Origin: CAZKWG01 sp964615375
GTDB lineage: Bacteria; Myxococcota_A; UBA796; CAZKWG01
Direction of reading: 5' to 3'
NCBI GenBank assembly: GCA_964615375.1
Contig: CAZTOW010000002.1
Coordinates: forward strand, 124,001 to 188,000
Length of the DNA: 64,000 bases
In this document: piece after piece, positions 1 to 8,409 of the stretch
Layout: every line of letters begins with the position of its first letter
Numbering within the stretch: position 1 is the first letter of the stretch
Made by a program: the position numbers and the translations under genes
The notes under the pieces: generated by a model
Database searches by the model: none
What the model was told of the DNA's origin: nothing
What the model saw: only the letters and a program-made list of their open reading frames with translations

Positions 1-1770
1 GACCTTGAGGCTGGCCTCGGCGGGGGCGGCGGGGGCGGCAGGGGCAGGCGCGGCGACCGGGGCGGGGACCTCGGCGGCGGGCGTGGCGGCGGCCGGGGTC
101 TCGGTCGCGGCGGCGGGCGCGGCGGTCCTGGCGGCGCGGCTGGGACGCTCCTGCGCGGGCGCGGGTGTGGGGGCCGGCGCGGGTGTGGGGGCCGGCGCGG
201 GTGTGGGGGCCGGCGTGGGTGTGGGGGCTGGCGTGGGTGTGGGGGCAGGCGTGGACGCGACGGGCGCGGGCTCAGGGGCCGGCGCGGGCTCAGGGGCCTC
301 CACCGCGGGCGCGGGCTCAGGAGCCGGCGCGGGCGCGCTGCTGGGGACCACGTCCACCGGCGCGGGCGGGGGCTCGGGCGCCTGCCGTCGAGCGAACCAG
401 ACGCCGACCGCCCCCAGCAGCACGAGCCCGAAGAAGAGCGCGGCGAACAGCGGGGCCTTGCTCCCGCTCCCCTGGGGGCGCGCGGAGGCCGGCGCGGGGG
501 GGCTCACCGGGGCGACGGGGGGCACAGGCGCCACATGCGCATGTGCATGTGCAGGCGTGATCACCGGCGGGGGCGCGGCGCGGGCCCCGGGATCGGTGGC
601 CTCCTCGGGGTCCTCCGACTCGGGCGTGGGCATGGCGCGGCGGGGGCCGGTGATGAGCTGACCGGGGGGCCTGGCCGCCACGGGCTCGACGAAGGTGGCC
701 TCCTCCACGTCGGTGATGGAGTCGGCGTCGCCCATGACCACCGAGAGCGGGAGCACCAGCGCGCGGGCCTGCTCGCAGGCCTCGATGAGCACGCTGAGAT
801 CGGGGGGGCGGTCCTGAGGCAGGGGCCTCAGCGAGCGCTCCAGCGCGGGCAGCAGCAGCGCGTGGAGCTCCTCGGCGCTCGTGCGGCGCCGCCCGTCCAC
901 CAGCGCGTAGGAGGCGGCCAGGGCCCCGCGCAGCAGCTCGCCGTCGTCCTCGGTCAGCGGCACGACCTCGTCAGGCTCGACGAGGTTGTCCAGTGGCATG
1001 TGGTTGAGGACCTGGTAGCGCGCCTCCTCCTCGGGCGTGCGGGGGAGGGTGTGGAGGCGCAGGAGCTCGTGCGCCTCGGGCATGAGCGAGCCCTCGCGGC
1101 GCATCAGGCTCTGCGGGACCTTGCCCACCAGCACGGAGTAGATGGTGGCGGCCATGGCGAAGACGTCGGCCTGGGGTCCGGGCAGGGCGGCCAGCGGGAG
1201 CTGCGCCTCCGGGGAGGCGAAGAAGCGGGTGTAGATGCCGGCGTTGTCCGCCGTGCTGGCGCCCAGGACCGCGCGGGCGAGGCCGAGATCGGCCAGCACG
1301 ACGCTCAGGCGGGTGTCCACCTCGCGCACCAGGAAGCTGGCGGGCTTCAGGTCCAGGTTGCGGGCCACGACGGCGCGCAGCTCGGCCTTGCGGTGCAGCG
1401 CGTGGACGGCGGCCAGGGCCTGGCAGATGGCGTCCAGGCGGTCGTCGAGGGCCGGGTTCTGCAGGCGCAGCCAGGAGGCCAGGGTGCCCTCGCACCAGGG
1501 CAGGACCAGGAAGGGCCGCCCGTCCGGCGCGAGGCCGCGATCCTCCAGCGGGACCACCCAGGGGCGCGCGGGGTCCTGGCCCTCGCCGAGGCGGTCCAGC
1601 AGGCGGCGCTCCTCCAGCAGCCAGCGCCCGTCGCGCGCGCGCGGCATGCGGACGGCGAAGGGGCGGGCGCCGGGGCCGCGGGCCTTGAAGACCTCCGAGT
1701 GGCTGCCGAGGCGGAGAGAGGTCGGCTCCAGCTCGTAGCTCCCCAGCTCTCCCTTCAGGATCGTCGGCAT
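1..1770 (-). CDS. Eukaryote-like Ser/Thr kinase-fold protein, degenerate, C-terminus cut by window edge
   Basis: The frame starts at the ATG at 1770 (MPTILKGELG) and is open to base 1, so the C-terminus is missing (590 codons visible). Residues about 10-290 have protein kinase layout: a weak Gly-rich loop (LGSHSEVFKA), catalytic-loop equivalent NLDLKPAS (Asp140 kept), DLG at 161-163 and SPE near 186. The ATP-binding Lys is Arg41 (FAVRMP) and the Asn of the catalytic loop is Ser145, so phosphotransfer is doubtful. A single membrane helix lies near 436-456, followed by a long Pro/Ala tail with hexapeptide repeats. This is the usual myxobacterial plan of a cytoplasmic kinase domain plus an external tail. 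It is divergent from the next operon. I am sure of the fold but not of activity. Confidence 0.8.
   Translation of the reverse strand, partial: MPTILKGELGSYELEPTSLRLGSHSEVFKARGPGARPFAVRMPRARDGRWLLEERRLLDRLGEGQDPARPWVVPLEDRGLAPDGRPFLVLPWCEGTLASWLRLQNPALDDRLDAICQALAAVHALHRKAELRAVVARNLDLKPASFLVREVDTRLSVVLADLGLARAVLGASTADNAGIYTRFFASPEAQLPLAALPGPQADVFAMAATIYSVLVGKVPQSLMRREGSLMPEAHELLRLHTLPRTPEEEARYQVLNHMPLDNLVEPDEVVPLTEDDGELLRGALAASYALVDGRRRTSAEELHALLLPALERSLRPLPQDRPPDLSVLIEACEQARALVLPLSVVMGDADSITDVEEATFVEPVAARPPGQLITGPRRAMPTPESEDPEEATDPGARAAPPPVITPAHAHAHVAPVPPVAPVSPPAPASARPQGSGSKAPLFAALFFGLVLLGAVGVWFARRQAPEPPPAPVDVVPSSAPAPAPEPAPAVEAPEPAPAPEPAPVASTPAPTPTPAPTPTPAPTPAPAPTPAPAPTPAPAQERPSRAARTAAPAAATETPAAATPAAEVPAPVAAPAPAAPAAPAEASLKV
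161..250. repeat. Five tandem 18-bp units inside the kinase tail
   Basis: Five consecutive 18-bp units (gcgggtgtgggggccggc and variants) begin at 161, 179, 197, 215 and 233. On the minus strand they encode an Ala-Pro-Thr-Pro hexapeptide repeat in the extracytoplasmic tail of the kinase-fold protein. The last two units carry single substitutions. The array is in frame and coding, so length change by slippage would keep the frame. Confidence 0.9.
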
Positions 1771-1837
1771 CCGGTCGTCTTCCCTCTCGTGTGGCGGGGC
1801 AGAGCATACATGCTGCGAGCGACGCGCGCGCGCCCGC

Positions 1838-1866
1838 TTGCGGGAGGCTGGCCTCACCCTTAGATT
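1838..1866 (+). promoter_or_regulatory. Candidate sigma70-type promoter for the UnbV-UnbU-ABC1 operon
   Basis: TTGCGG, 17 bases, then TAGATT, about 39 bases before the chosen start at 1905. It lies in the 134-bp divergent gap between the kinase and the FG-GAP gene. It is a motif match only, with a weak -35 element. Confidence 0.3.
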
Positions 1867-1904
1867 CTCTCGACACCCTCACCCGATCGGGAGCCTCGCG
1901 GCAG

Positions 1905-3893
1905 ATGGCAGCGACCGAGGTCAGGCCAGCGCGAGGGTGGATCACGAGCCTCATCGTGACGGCGCTCTGCACGGCGCTGGCGCTCACGGCGCGCCCGCCC
2001 TACGTGGACGACCCGGCCCTGGCGCGGGCCCTGGCCCAGCGCTTCCGGTTCACGGTGCTGACCCTGCCCGAGCGCCCGGCGGGGCCGAGGGTGCGGCACG
2101 AGATCAACCCGAGCGCCCACCAGCTGCGCTACTACCTGCACCAGGTGGGCGGCTCGGCGGCCCTGGGCGACCTGGACGGGGACGGGCTCGCCAACGACCT
2201 GTGCTGGACGGACGCGCGCTCCAAGACGCTGAACGTGGGCCCGGTGCCGGGGACGGGGGATCGCTTCGCCGCCTTCGAGGCGGATCTGGGAGAGGACTAC
2301 GATCCGGGGCTCCAGATGCCCACGCTCTGCCGGATCGCGGACGTCAACGAGGACGGGCTCCAGGATCTGCTGGTGGGCTTCATGAACCGCACGCCGCGCC
2401 TGCTGCTGCGGCGGGACGGGGAGGGAGGGCCGGCGCCGCTCGGGGCGGGGGCCTTCAAGGTCCAGCGACTACAAGCGGAGGAGGATCTGTGGACCACCTC
2501 CACCGCCACCTTCGCCGATCTGGACGGGGACGGGCACAAGGACCTGCTGGTGGGCAACTACATGGCGGACGGCACGGAGCTCGGCGACCCGGGCTCGACC
2601 AGGCCGATCCAGATGAACGACAGCTTCTCCAACGCCCGGAACGGCGGGAAGAACCGGCTCTACCTGTTTCAGGAGGCCGGGGGCGGAGCCGAGCCCTGGG
2701 CACGCTACGCAGACGCGGGCGACGTCTTCCCCGAGGACACGGAGGACCAGTGGACCCTGGCGGTGGGGGCGGCGGACCTGGACCGCGACGGGCTCGACGA
2801 CCTCTACGTGGCCAATGACTTCGGGCCGGACACGATGCTGCTCAACCGCTCGACGCGCGGGGAGGTCCGCCTCGAGCGCCTCGACGGCGAGCGCACGCTC
2901 TCCACGCCGACCTCGCAGCGCCTGGGCCACGACACCTTCAAGGGCATGGGGATCGACTTCGCCGACCTGAACGGGGACGGGATCTACGACCTCTACGTGA
3001 GCAACATCGGGCGGGGCTTCGCGCTGCGGGAGAGCCACTTCGTCTGGATGAGCACGGGCGAGCGGCCGGGCCAGCGGCCAGGAGTAGCACCCTGGGTGGA
3101 CCAGGGGAACGCGCTGGGCGTGGGGATGAGCTCCTGGGGCTGGGAGTCGCGCATGGAGGACTTCGACGCCGACGGGGTGATGGAGCTGGTGCAGGCGACG
3201 GGGCTGGTGCGGGCGCGGCCGGGCGGGGCGCGGCAGGGCGGGGTGCGGCGCTGGACGGACATCCAGCAGCTCGGGCTGGTCAACGACGAGCTGGTCCACG
3301 ACGGCCGGGTCTGGCCGGAGATCGGCGAGGACGCGGACATCGAGGGCCACCACCGCGAGCCCTTCTTCGTGCGCGGCGACGACGGCCGCTACGTGGACAT
3401 CTCGGGCGAGCTCTACCCGGAGGTGGGCACGAACGCGCGCGGCATCGCCACGGGAGACGTGGACGGGGACGGCGACATCGACATGGTCTTCGCCGGGCAG
3501 TGGGACGACACCCTCTTCCTGCGAAACGAGGCGCCGCGGCCGGGGAGCTTCCTGGGGCTCCACCTGCTGCTGCCGCTGGAGGGCGGCGCGCTCACCGTCC
3601 ATGAGGGTCACCCGCTCCTCCGCGAGGGCACGCCGGCGGTGGGGGCGATGGCGGAGATCCAGCTGGACAGCGGCCGGACCGCCTTCCGCCAGGTGGACGG
3701 GGGGAACGGCCACGCGGGGGCGCGGGCGCCCGACCTGATCTTCGGGCTGGGCGAGGTCGACCCGAGCGCGCCGGTGCGGCTGAGCCTGCGCTGGCGCGAG
3801 CGCTCGGGGGCAGAGCGGACGGCGGAGCTGGCGCTGCCCCCGGGCTGGCACACGGTGGTCCTGGGGAGCTCTGGCCCTGGGGTGGAGCCATGA
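1905..3893 (+). CDS. ASPIC/UnbV-type FG-GAP repeat protein
   Basis: 662 aa from the ATG at 1905. That start is chosen because a hydrophobic export segment (WITSLIVTALCTALALT, about residues 11-28) follows at once; an in-frame start at 1791 would add an unlikely 38-aa leader. At least seven Ca-binding DxDxDG-type FG-GAP/VCBS motifs follow: LGDLDGDG near 87, then near 143, 202, 288, 351, 418 and 515. These predict an extracytoplasmic beta-propeller. The C-terminus, about 570-655, matches the ASPIC/UnbV domain (GAMAEIQLDSGRT, QVDGGNGHAG, FGLGE). UnbV homologues are conserved accessory proteins in enediyne clusters, with undefined biochemical role. The stop overlaps the next ATG (ATGA), and that gene resembles the UnbU partner. 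Confidence 0.85.
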   Translation: MAATEVRPARGWITSLIVTALCTALALTARPPYVDDPALARALAQRFRFTVLTLPERPAGPRVRHEINPSAHQLRYYLHQVGGSAALGDLDGDGLANDLCWTDARSKTLNVGPVPGTGDRFAAFEADLGEDYDPGLQMPTLCRIADVNEDGLQDLLVGFMNRTPRLLLRRDGEGGPAPLGAGAFKVQRLQAEEDLWTTSTATFADLDGDGHKDLLVGNYMADGTELGDPGSTRPIQMNDSFSNARNGGKNRLYLFQEAGGGAEPWARYADAGDVFPEDTEDQWTLAVGAADLDRDGLDDLYVANDFGPDTMLLNRSTRGEVRLERLDGERTLSTPTSQRLGHDTFKGMGIDFADLNGDGIYDLYVSNIGRGFALRESHFVWMSTGERPGQRPGVAPWVDQGNALGVGMSSWGWESRMEDFDADGVMELVQATGLVRARPGGARQGGVRRWTDIQQLGLVNDELVHDGRVWPEIGEDADIEGHHREPFFVRGDDGRYVDISGELYPEVGTNARGIATGDVDGDGDIDMVFAGQWDDTLFLRNEAPRPGSFLGLHLLLPLEGGALTVHEGHPLLREGTPAVGAMAEIQLDSGRTAFRQVDGGNGHAGARAPDLIFGLGEVDPSAPVRLSLRWRERSGAERTAELALPPGWHTVVLGSSGPGVEP

Positions 3894-4780
3894 GCGGGGC
3901 GGCGCCGGCGAAGGTCCGCGATCCGCGGAACGGGCTGCGCACCTCGGCCACGCTGGCGACGGTGTTCACGATCCTGGGCCACACGGTGCTGGGCTTCGAG
4001 CAGGCGGTGCTCCACGTCCTGGTGGCGCTGGCCGCGGGCTACGCGAGCGCCTTCCTCTTCGAGGGGATCGACGCCCGCGTGCAGGGGCGCCAGCCGGGCT
4101 GGGCGGGGAAGCGACCGCTGCAGGTGGTGGACTGGCTGCTGTCCACGCACATGACCTCGATCACGACGGCCTTCCTGGTCTACAGCGTAGACGACTTCTG
4201 GGTGCTGCCGGTGGTGGTGGCCATGGCCATCGGCTCCAAGTACGCGCTGCGGGTGCGGGTGGACGGCCAGTACCGCCACTTCATGAACCCCTCCAATTTC
4301 GCGGTGGCGGTTGGCCTGCTGGCCTTCCCCTGGCTGGGCTCCATCCCCTGGGGGATGACGGTGAACACGCACGGGTGGATGGACTGGGCGGTGCCCGGCG
4401 TCATCGTGGCGCTGGGCTTCCGGCTGAACCTGCTGTTCACCCGCCGCCTGCCGCTGATCGCGGGCTGGCTGGGGGCCTTCCTGGCGCAGGGGCTCCTGCG
4501 CGCCTGGCTGCTGGACCGGCCGGTGCTGGCCCAGCTCGCGCCGATCACGGGCGTCGGGCTGGTGCTGTTCACCTTCTACATGATCACCGACCCGCAGACC
4601 TCGCCCGCGGCCCCCCGCGCGCAGGTGGTCTTCGGCGCCGCCATCGGCCTGATGTACGGGCTGCTGCTGGAGCTGGGGGTCAACTACTTCTTCTTCTACG
4701 CGGTCACAGCGGTCTGCGCGGGGCGAGGCCTGCTGCTGGCGCTGGAGCAGCGGCGCGCTCGCGGTGGCGAGGTGGTGTAG
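3890..4780 (+). CDS. RnfD/NqrB-like polytopic membrane protein (UnbU-like)
   Basis: 296 aa, with its ATG overlapping the stop of the FG-GAP gene. About eight hydrophobic helices and the motifs HFMNPSNFAVAVG (about residues 129-141) and FYMITDPQTSPAAP (about 229-242) are typical of the NqrB/RnfD superfamily, subunits of ion-pumping flavin-dependent electron transport complexes. None of the other Rnf or Nqr subunits is nearby. The direct partner is instead a UnbV-type protein, which is the arrangement of unbV-unbU in enediyne clusters. I infer a UnbU-like role, perhaps membrane redox or transport linked to the synthase operon that converges from the right. I did not see a clear covalent-FMN Thr motif. 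Confidence 0.75.
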   Translation: MSGAAPAKVRDPRNGLRTSATLATVFTILGHTVLGFEQAVLHVLVALAAGYASAFLFEGIDARVQGRQPGWAGKRPLQVVDWLLSTHMTSITTAFLVYSVDDFWVLPVVVAMAIGSKYALRVRVDGQYRHFMNPSNFAVAVGLLAFPWLGSIPWGMTVNTHGWMDWAVPGVIVALGFRLNLLFTRRLPLIAGWLGAFLAQGLLRAWLLDRPVLAQLAPITGVGLVLFTFYMITDPQTSPAAPRAQVVFGAAIGLMYGLLLELGVNYFFFYAVTAVCAGRGLLLALEQRRARGGEVV

Positions 4781-4789
4781 GCTGTAGGG

Positions 4790-6661
4790 ATGTCTCCAAG
4801 CGACCCTCCGCCTCCTCCCGGCGGCGGCCGGAGATCGGATCAGCCGTCTTCCGAGGATCTGTTCCGGGACCTCGGGCGACGCGCGCCGGTCGCCGGCGCC
4901 CCCGCGGCGCGCCCTCACCAGGTGCGGCGCCCCCCTCCGCCGAGCCCGGCCACCCGCGCGGTGCTGCGCAGCTTCCTGCGCTGGATCCTGACGATCATGC
5001 GCTACCTGCTCAGCGTGGCCTGGGACAGCCTGCGCGGGCGCAGCACGCTGGAGGGCAAGGCGCTGCGCATGCGGGCGGCGCTGGAGGGCATGGGCTCGAC
5101 GGGCACGAAGGTGGGCCGGCAGCTCTCGATGCGCATCGATCTGATGCCGCTGGAGTTCTCGCTGCAGCTCGCCGCCATGCGCGACCAGCGCACGCCCATG
5201 CCCTTCGAGACGGCGATGAAGCGCCTCACGGCCGCGGTCGGCCGCCCGCTGGAGCAGGTCTTCGAGGTCATCGACCCCACCCCCATCGCCTCGTCCACCG
5301 TGGACTGCGTGTACCAGGCGGTGCTGAAGGGGGGCGAGCGCGTGGCCATCAAGGTGCGCCGGGAGGGGATCCGCTCCCAGATCCTGGCGGACCTCCGCGC
5401 GCTCGGCTGGATCACGCGGCTGCTGGAGCAGCTCGCGGTGGTCCGCCCTGACTTCTATGACCAGCTCCGCGCCGAGCTGCTGGACCTGGCCACGGAGGAG
5501 CTGGACTTCACCCTGCAGGCGCGCTCGCAGACCATCTTCCGGCGCCGGGCCCGGCGGGATCGCATCCGCTGGCTCAGCGCGCCGCGGATCTACCACCGCC
5601 TCTGCTCGCACGACGTGATGATCAGCGAGCTGGTGGCGGGGGTGCGCTGCTCGGAGATCATCGACGCGATGGTCGCCCAGGATCGGACGGCGCTCCAGCG
5701 CCTGCGCCAGATGGGCATCGACCACCGCCGGGTGGCGCGGCGCCTGCTCCAGGCCTCCTGGTGGGGGCTCTACGAGAACATCTTCTTCATCGCCCAGCCC
5801 GCGCCCGAGAACATCGTGGTGCAGCCGGGGGACCGGCTCTGCTTCCTGGACTTCGCCGACCGCGGGACCTTGAGCTCGGGCCGTCGGCGCCAGCACGAGC
5901 AGGTGCTGTCCCGCCTGAGCAACGACGACGTGTCCGGCGCGGCGCAGTCCCTGGTGGGGATGCTGTCGCCCCTGCCCTTCATCGACACCTACGACTTCGG
6001 CAAGCACATCGAGAGCGGGCTGTGGGAGCACCTCTTCGCGCTGCGGGACAAGGACGCGGAGTGGTGGGAGCGCACCACCATCGGCATCTGGACCGCCGTG
6101 ATCTCCGCCGCCCGCGCCAACGAGGTCAAGCTGCGGCTGGAGGTGCTGCGCATGATGCGGGCCTGCATCAGCTACGAGGCCCTGGCGGCCCGGCTGCGCC
6201 CGCGGCTGCGGCTGCTGAGCGAGTACGAGCGCTACCGGGTGGGGGCCGACCGCCGCGCCGCCCGGCGCTTCCTGCGGGACATCGGGCGCAAGGACCCCGA
6301 CGAGCTGGCGGCGAGCGCGGTGGCGACGGTGGCGCGGGTCTCCGAGGGCCTCATCCGGGTGGGCCTCTTCGTGGAGAGCACGGTGGAGAACCTCCCGGTC
6401 ACGCGGCTGGCCCTGAGCGGGAAGGCGGCCTATGTGGCGTCCCAGGTCCTGCGCCTGGGCGTGACCCTGGCCATCCTGCTGGTGGGCGCCACGGTGGTCC
6501 ACGTCCTGGCGACGCTGGACTCACCCGAGCGCCTGCGCCTCATCCAGCACGCGGCCCTGGCGGCGCGACACCCGGTCACGGGCGTCCTGCTCTTCGGGGT
6601 CATCGCGGTCACGCTGCGGCGCATCCTGTACCGCCTCGACGACAAGGGCGGGGACGACTGA
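4790..6661 (+). CDS. ABC1/UbiB-family atypical kinase, catalytically degenerate paralogue
   Basis: 623 aa, starting 9 bp after the UnbU-like gene. The ABC1/AarF/UbiB fold is clear: a KxGQ-like motif near 107 (TKVGRQLSMRIDLMP), the nucleotide-binding Ala/Lys region (VAIKVRREG, near 184-192) and two hydrophobic C-terminal segments (about 560-615). The catalytic segment normally reading HADPHPGN is IAQPAPEN (about 334-341), losing His and the catalytic Asp, and DFG is DFA near 354. The first motif has Arg where Gln is usual. The neighbour immediately downstream keeps every one of these residues, so this looks like a duplicated pseudo-enzyme, perhaps a regulatory or structural partner. UbiB proteins act on or near membrane lipids and isoprenoid quinone metabolism. 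Confidence 0.85.
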   Translation: MSPSDPPPPPGGGRRSDQPSSEDLFRDLGRRAPVAGAPAARPHQVRRPPPPSPATRAVLRSFLRWILTIMRYLLSVAWDSLRGRSTLEGKALRMRAALEGMGSTGTKVGRQLSMRIDLMPLEFSLQLAAMRDQRTPMPFETAMKRLTAAVGRPLEQVFEVIDPTPIASSTVDCVYQAVLKGGERVAIKVRREGIRSQILADLRALGWITRLLEQLAVVRPDFYDQLRAELLDLATEELDFTLQARSQTIFRRRARRDRIRWLSAPRIYHRLCSHDVMISELVAGVRCSEIIDAMVAQDRTALQRLRQMGIDHRRVARRLLQASWWGLYENIFFIAQPAPENIVVQPGDRLCFLDFADRGTLSSGRRRQHEQVLSRLSNDDVSGAAQSLVGMLSPLPFIDTYDFGKHIESGLWEHLFALRDKDAEWWERTTIGIWTAVISAARANEVKLRLEVLRMMRACISYEALAARLRPRLRLLSEYERYRVGADRRAARRFLRDIGRKDPDELAASAVATVARVSEGLIRVGLFVESTVENLPVTRLALSGKAAYVASQVLRLGVTLAILLVGATVVHVLATLDSPERLRLIQHAALAARHPVTGVLLFGVIAVTLRRILYRLDDKGGDD

Positions 6662-8383
6662 GTGCGCGCCTTCAACACGCTCCCGCGCCCCGGCCTCGGT
6701 CGGCTCGCCCTGCGCTGCCTGCGCTGGGCCCGGGCCATCGGGCGCCTGGGACTACGACTGGGGGTGGATATGGCGCGGCGACGGCGAGGACCGGCCCGGC
6801 TGGGCCGGCGCCTGCGCCAGCTCTTCGAGGACGTGGGCGGGACCGGCGTGAAGGTGGGCCAGCAGCTCTCGCTGCGCTCCGACCTCCTGCCGCCCGAGGT
6901 CTGCGGGGAGCTCGCCGCGCTGGTCGATGAGGTGGACCCCATGCCGGGGAGCCAGGCCCGCGCCATCGTGGAGGCCAGCCTGGGCCAGGGCGTGGACGAG
7001 CTCTTCTCCTCCTTCGAGGACGATCCAATCGGCTCGGCCTCGGTGGCCTGCGTCTACCGCGCGCGGCTGCGAGACGGGGACGAGGTGGCGGTCAAGGTGC
7101 GCCGCCCGGAGGTCGCGGCGCGCTTCGCCGAGGATCTGGTGGTCTTCAACGCCGTCTGCCACCTGCTGGAGCGCAGCACCTTCGTCCGCGAGGGCACCTT
7201 CCACCACCTGCGCCGCGATCTGCGCATGATGTTCAGCGAGGAGCTGGACCTGCGGCGAGAGGCCCGCTATCAGCGCCTCTTCCGGCGGATCGTGCGCGGC
7301 AAGCGCCTGCCCTACGTGAGCGCCCCGCGGGTCTACTCGGAGCTCTGCCGGGAGGACGTGCTGGTCAGCGCCTATGTGCACGGGGTGTCGGCGCGGACCC
7401 TGCTGGCGGCGGTGGAGGGGGGGGACCAGGCCCTCCTGGACCGCCTCGCGGCCCAGGACATCGATCCGAAGGTGGTCTCCCACCGCGTGCTGCTGATGTC
7501 GCTCTGGGCGCGCTTCGAGGCCCCCTTCTTCCACGCCGACCCCCACCCGGGCAACCTGGTCGTGCAGCCGGGAAACCGGCTGGTGCTGCTGGACTTCGGG
7601 GCCTGCGGCACCACCTCCCGGCTCACGCGGCTCAACCAGAACGACGTCATCCGCCAGATGATCCGGCGCGACGCGAGCCGCATGGCCAACGTCATGGTGG
7701 TGGACAACACGCCCCTGCCCCACATCGATCTGGACGCCTTCCGCGAGGAGATGGAGGCCCACTTCGCCGACTTCGTGCTCGCGCTGGAGGACCGGGACGC
7801 GCCCTGGCCCGAGCGCCTCATCGCCACCATCTGGCTGCGCATGATGGAGGTCACGCGCGAGTTCCAGATCCGCATGAACCTGGACACCGTGCGCTCCATC
7901 CGCGCCTTCCTGCTCTACGACACGCTGGCCTTCCGCCTCTACAGCCAGCACCGGCTCGGCATCATGCGCGAGTACCTCCAGGACGCCGCCTGGCGCAGGG
8001 CCCGCGCCCTGCAGCGGCAGATCGGCCGGCTCAGCCCGGCGCAGCGGCGGCGACGGCGGCTGCGCTGGCGCCTGGACGTCCTGGACCGCGTGCAGGAGCG
8101 CGTCGCCCAGCTCGAGCCCATGATGGAGACCGCGCAGCTCAGCTTCGAGCGCGCGGGCGAGCTGAGCCTCCGGGCCCTGCGGCTGGGCGTCAGCACCCTG
8201 TTCTGGCTGAGCGTGGGCGGGCTCCTGCTCAGCCTGGGGCGCGTGGACGCCTTCGGGCTGCTGCAGCGGGTGGAGCTGCGCCCCGCCCTCGCCCTCCTCG
8301 GCCTCTTCATCCTCGTGCGCTGGGTCCGCTTCGCCGCGCTGGCCCTGCGACAGGTGGAGGTGGACCACGGGCTCCGGCTGTGA
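6662..8383 (+). CDS. ABC1/UbiB-family atypical kinase, intact motifs
   Basis: 573 aa from a GTG that directly abuts the stop of the preceding paralogue; a start at an internal ATG about 35 codons later is possible. The KxGQ motif is canonical (KVGQQLSLRSDLLP, near 62-75), the nucleotide-binding Lys lies in VAVKVRRPE near 143, and the catalytic segment is complete (HADPHPGN near 290, then LLDFGACG near 310). Two C-terminal hydrophobic helices suggest membrane anchoring, as in UbiB/ADCK proteins. It is the last gene of the plus-strand operon and converges on the ACP-enoyl reductase gene with only 4 bp between stops. The substrate is unknown. Its place beside a lipid/polyketide synthase suggests a role with a hydrophobic product, which is inference. 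Confidence 0.88.
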   Translation: MRAFNTLPRPGLGRLALRCLRWARAIGRLGLRLGVDMARRRRGPARLGRRLRQLFEDVGGTGVKVGQQLSLRSDLLPPEVCGELAALVDEVDPMPGSQARAIVEASLGQGVDELFSSFEDDPIGSASVACVYRARLRDGDEVAVKVRRPEVAARFAEDLVVFNAVCHLLERSTFVREGTFHHLRRDLRMMFSEELDLRREARYQRLFRRIVRGKRLPYVSAPRVYSELCREDVLVSAYVHGVSARTLLAAVEGGDQALLDRLAAQDIDPKVVSHRVLLMSLWARFEAPFFHADPHPGNLVVQPGNRLVLLDFGACGTTSRLTRLNQNDVIRQMIRRDASRMANVMVVDNTPLPHIDLDAFREEMEAHFADFVLALEDRDAPWPERLIATIWLRMMEVTREFQIRMNLDTVRSIRAFLLYDTLAFRLYSQHRLGIMREYLQDAAWRRARALQRQIGRLSPAQRRRRRLRWRLDVLDRVQERVAQLEPMMETAQLSFERAGELSLRALRLGVSTLFWLSVGGLLLSLGRVDAFGLLQRVELRPALALLGLFILVRWVRFAALALRQVEVDHGLRL

Positions 8384-8409
8384 GGGCTCAGACCCGGATG
8401 GAGCCCGTG
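8366..8409. terminator. Inverted repeat at convergent gene ends
   Basis: A perfect 10-bp inverted repeat (CACGGGCTCC at 8366-8375 and GGAGCCCGTG at 8400-8409) with a 24-base loop spans both stop codons of the convergent ABC1 and ACP-reductase genes. There is no T-tract, so a bidirectional terminator is only a suggestion. Confidence 0.3.

Noticed and set aside
161..250. Direct repeats considered as a CRISPR array
   Set aside because: Units are 18 bp with no spacers and code in frame for a Pro-rich tail.
3608..6502. A 964-codon minus-strand open frame opposite UnbU- and ABC1-like genes
   Set aside because: Low-complexity His/Gln/Arg/Ala sequence with no motifs. The plus-strand frames carry family motifs and coupled starts.
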